Assembly (NCBI GenBank): GCA_903813345.2
Contig: CAIIXF020000003.1
Span: 19,608,931-19,672,930 of the forward strand
DNA length: 64,000 bases
From: Owenia fusiformis
Taxonomy: Eukaryota; Annelida; Polychaeta; Sabellida; Oweniidae
Reading direction: 5' to 3'
Part shown: positions 63,782 through 64,000 of the stretch, piece after piece
How the letters are laid out: each line of letters begins with the position of its first letter
Position numbering within the stretch: position 1 is the stretch's first letter
Position numbers and translations under genes: made by a program
Notes under the pieces: model-generated
Told to the model about the DNA's origin: nothing
The model's input: only the letters and a program-made list of their open reading frames with translations
Database searches by the model: none

Positions 63782-64000
63782 GTAAATGTAGGTTTAATAT
63801 GCTGTATTCATAACAAGACAGGATGATAATATTCATCTGATGGTAGATTTAAAGTTTGGTAACCATAGCGATAAATCATAACAATAAGAATAGTATTGTA
63901 GATTTAAAGATCAGAAGTTTTAGCAACAAATTAGTCGGTTATGTTTGTTTGATGCTCAGTAACCATAGGAATCTATGAAAATCATTTTATAACCACAAAT

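Larger units (their letters stand above)
62620..64000. other. Right edge, repeat-rich, no gene recognised
   Basis: Contains a short ATGTCACCACA-ended element (62932-63028) and a 670-bp foldback (63112-63781). The remainder is AT-rich with no recognisable coding sequence. Confidence 0.5.

Overview
The window is animal nuclear DNA, AT-rich, with spliced genes (GT-AG introns), nested genes and dense small transposons. The orthologues recognised (CIAO2B, TTC5, ORC6, CIBAR1) are general metazoan genes. The repeat style (foldback elements, CATGTACATG-type simple sequence, many short terminal-inverted-repeat elements) suggests a marine lophotrochozoan, most likely a bivalve mollusc. That taxonomic guess is inference.

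Layout: (1) 591-3092, minus: the first two coding exons of CIAO2B, running off the left edge. (2) 3331-18564, plus: complete nine-exon TTC5, head-to-head with CIAO2B. A chondroitin-synthase-like glycosyltransferase (10495-12494, minus) is nested in its third intron. (3) 20211-47540, minus: ORC6 in seven coding exons, tail-to-tail with TTC5. Its fifth intron is about 24 kb and holds, in antisense orientation, eleven tandem copies (21462-40491) of an intronless 132-codon gene of no family I recognise. (4) 49292-61812, plus: nine-exon CIBAR1 (FAM92-type BAR protein), divergent from ORC6, with a WSCD-type sulfotransferase (55213-57786, minus) nested in an intron. (5) 62161-62619, minus: a Crypton/KIAA1958-like domain ORF, followed by repeats.

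The main discovery candidate is the tandem array. Every unit has a TATA box, an intronless ORF ending in an acidic tail, and about 50 nt after the stop a hairpin matching the replication-dependent histone mRNA 3' stem-loop (GGTCCTTTTCAGGACC, with ACCA just 3'), then a purine-rich element like the U7 snRNA target. The protein is not a histone. This looks like a non-histone gene family using histone-type, non-polyadenylated, S-phase-linked 3' ends. Seven copies are intact, one has lost its tail through a nonsense mutation, one is split by a transposon, and two are pseudogenes. Two of the four damaged copies also have a damaged stem-loop.

A second theme is multiplied splice sites. Each array unit carries one or two antisense relics of ORC6 exon 6 that keep a splice acceptor but read into an immediate stop. 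ORC6 exon 4 is followed by about 26 tandem copies of its own splice donor. TTC5 exon 8 is preceded by six tandem copies of its own acceptor, each with an in-frame TGA. CIBAR1 has one duplicated acceptor. No viral genes, tRNA, rRNA or CRISPR arrays were seen.
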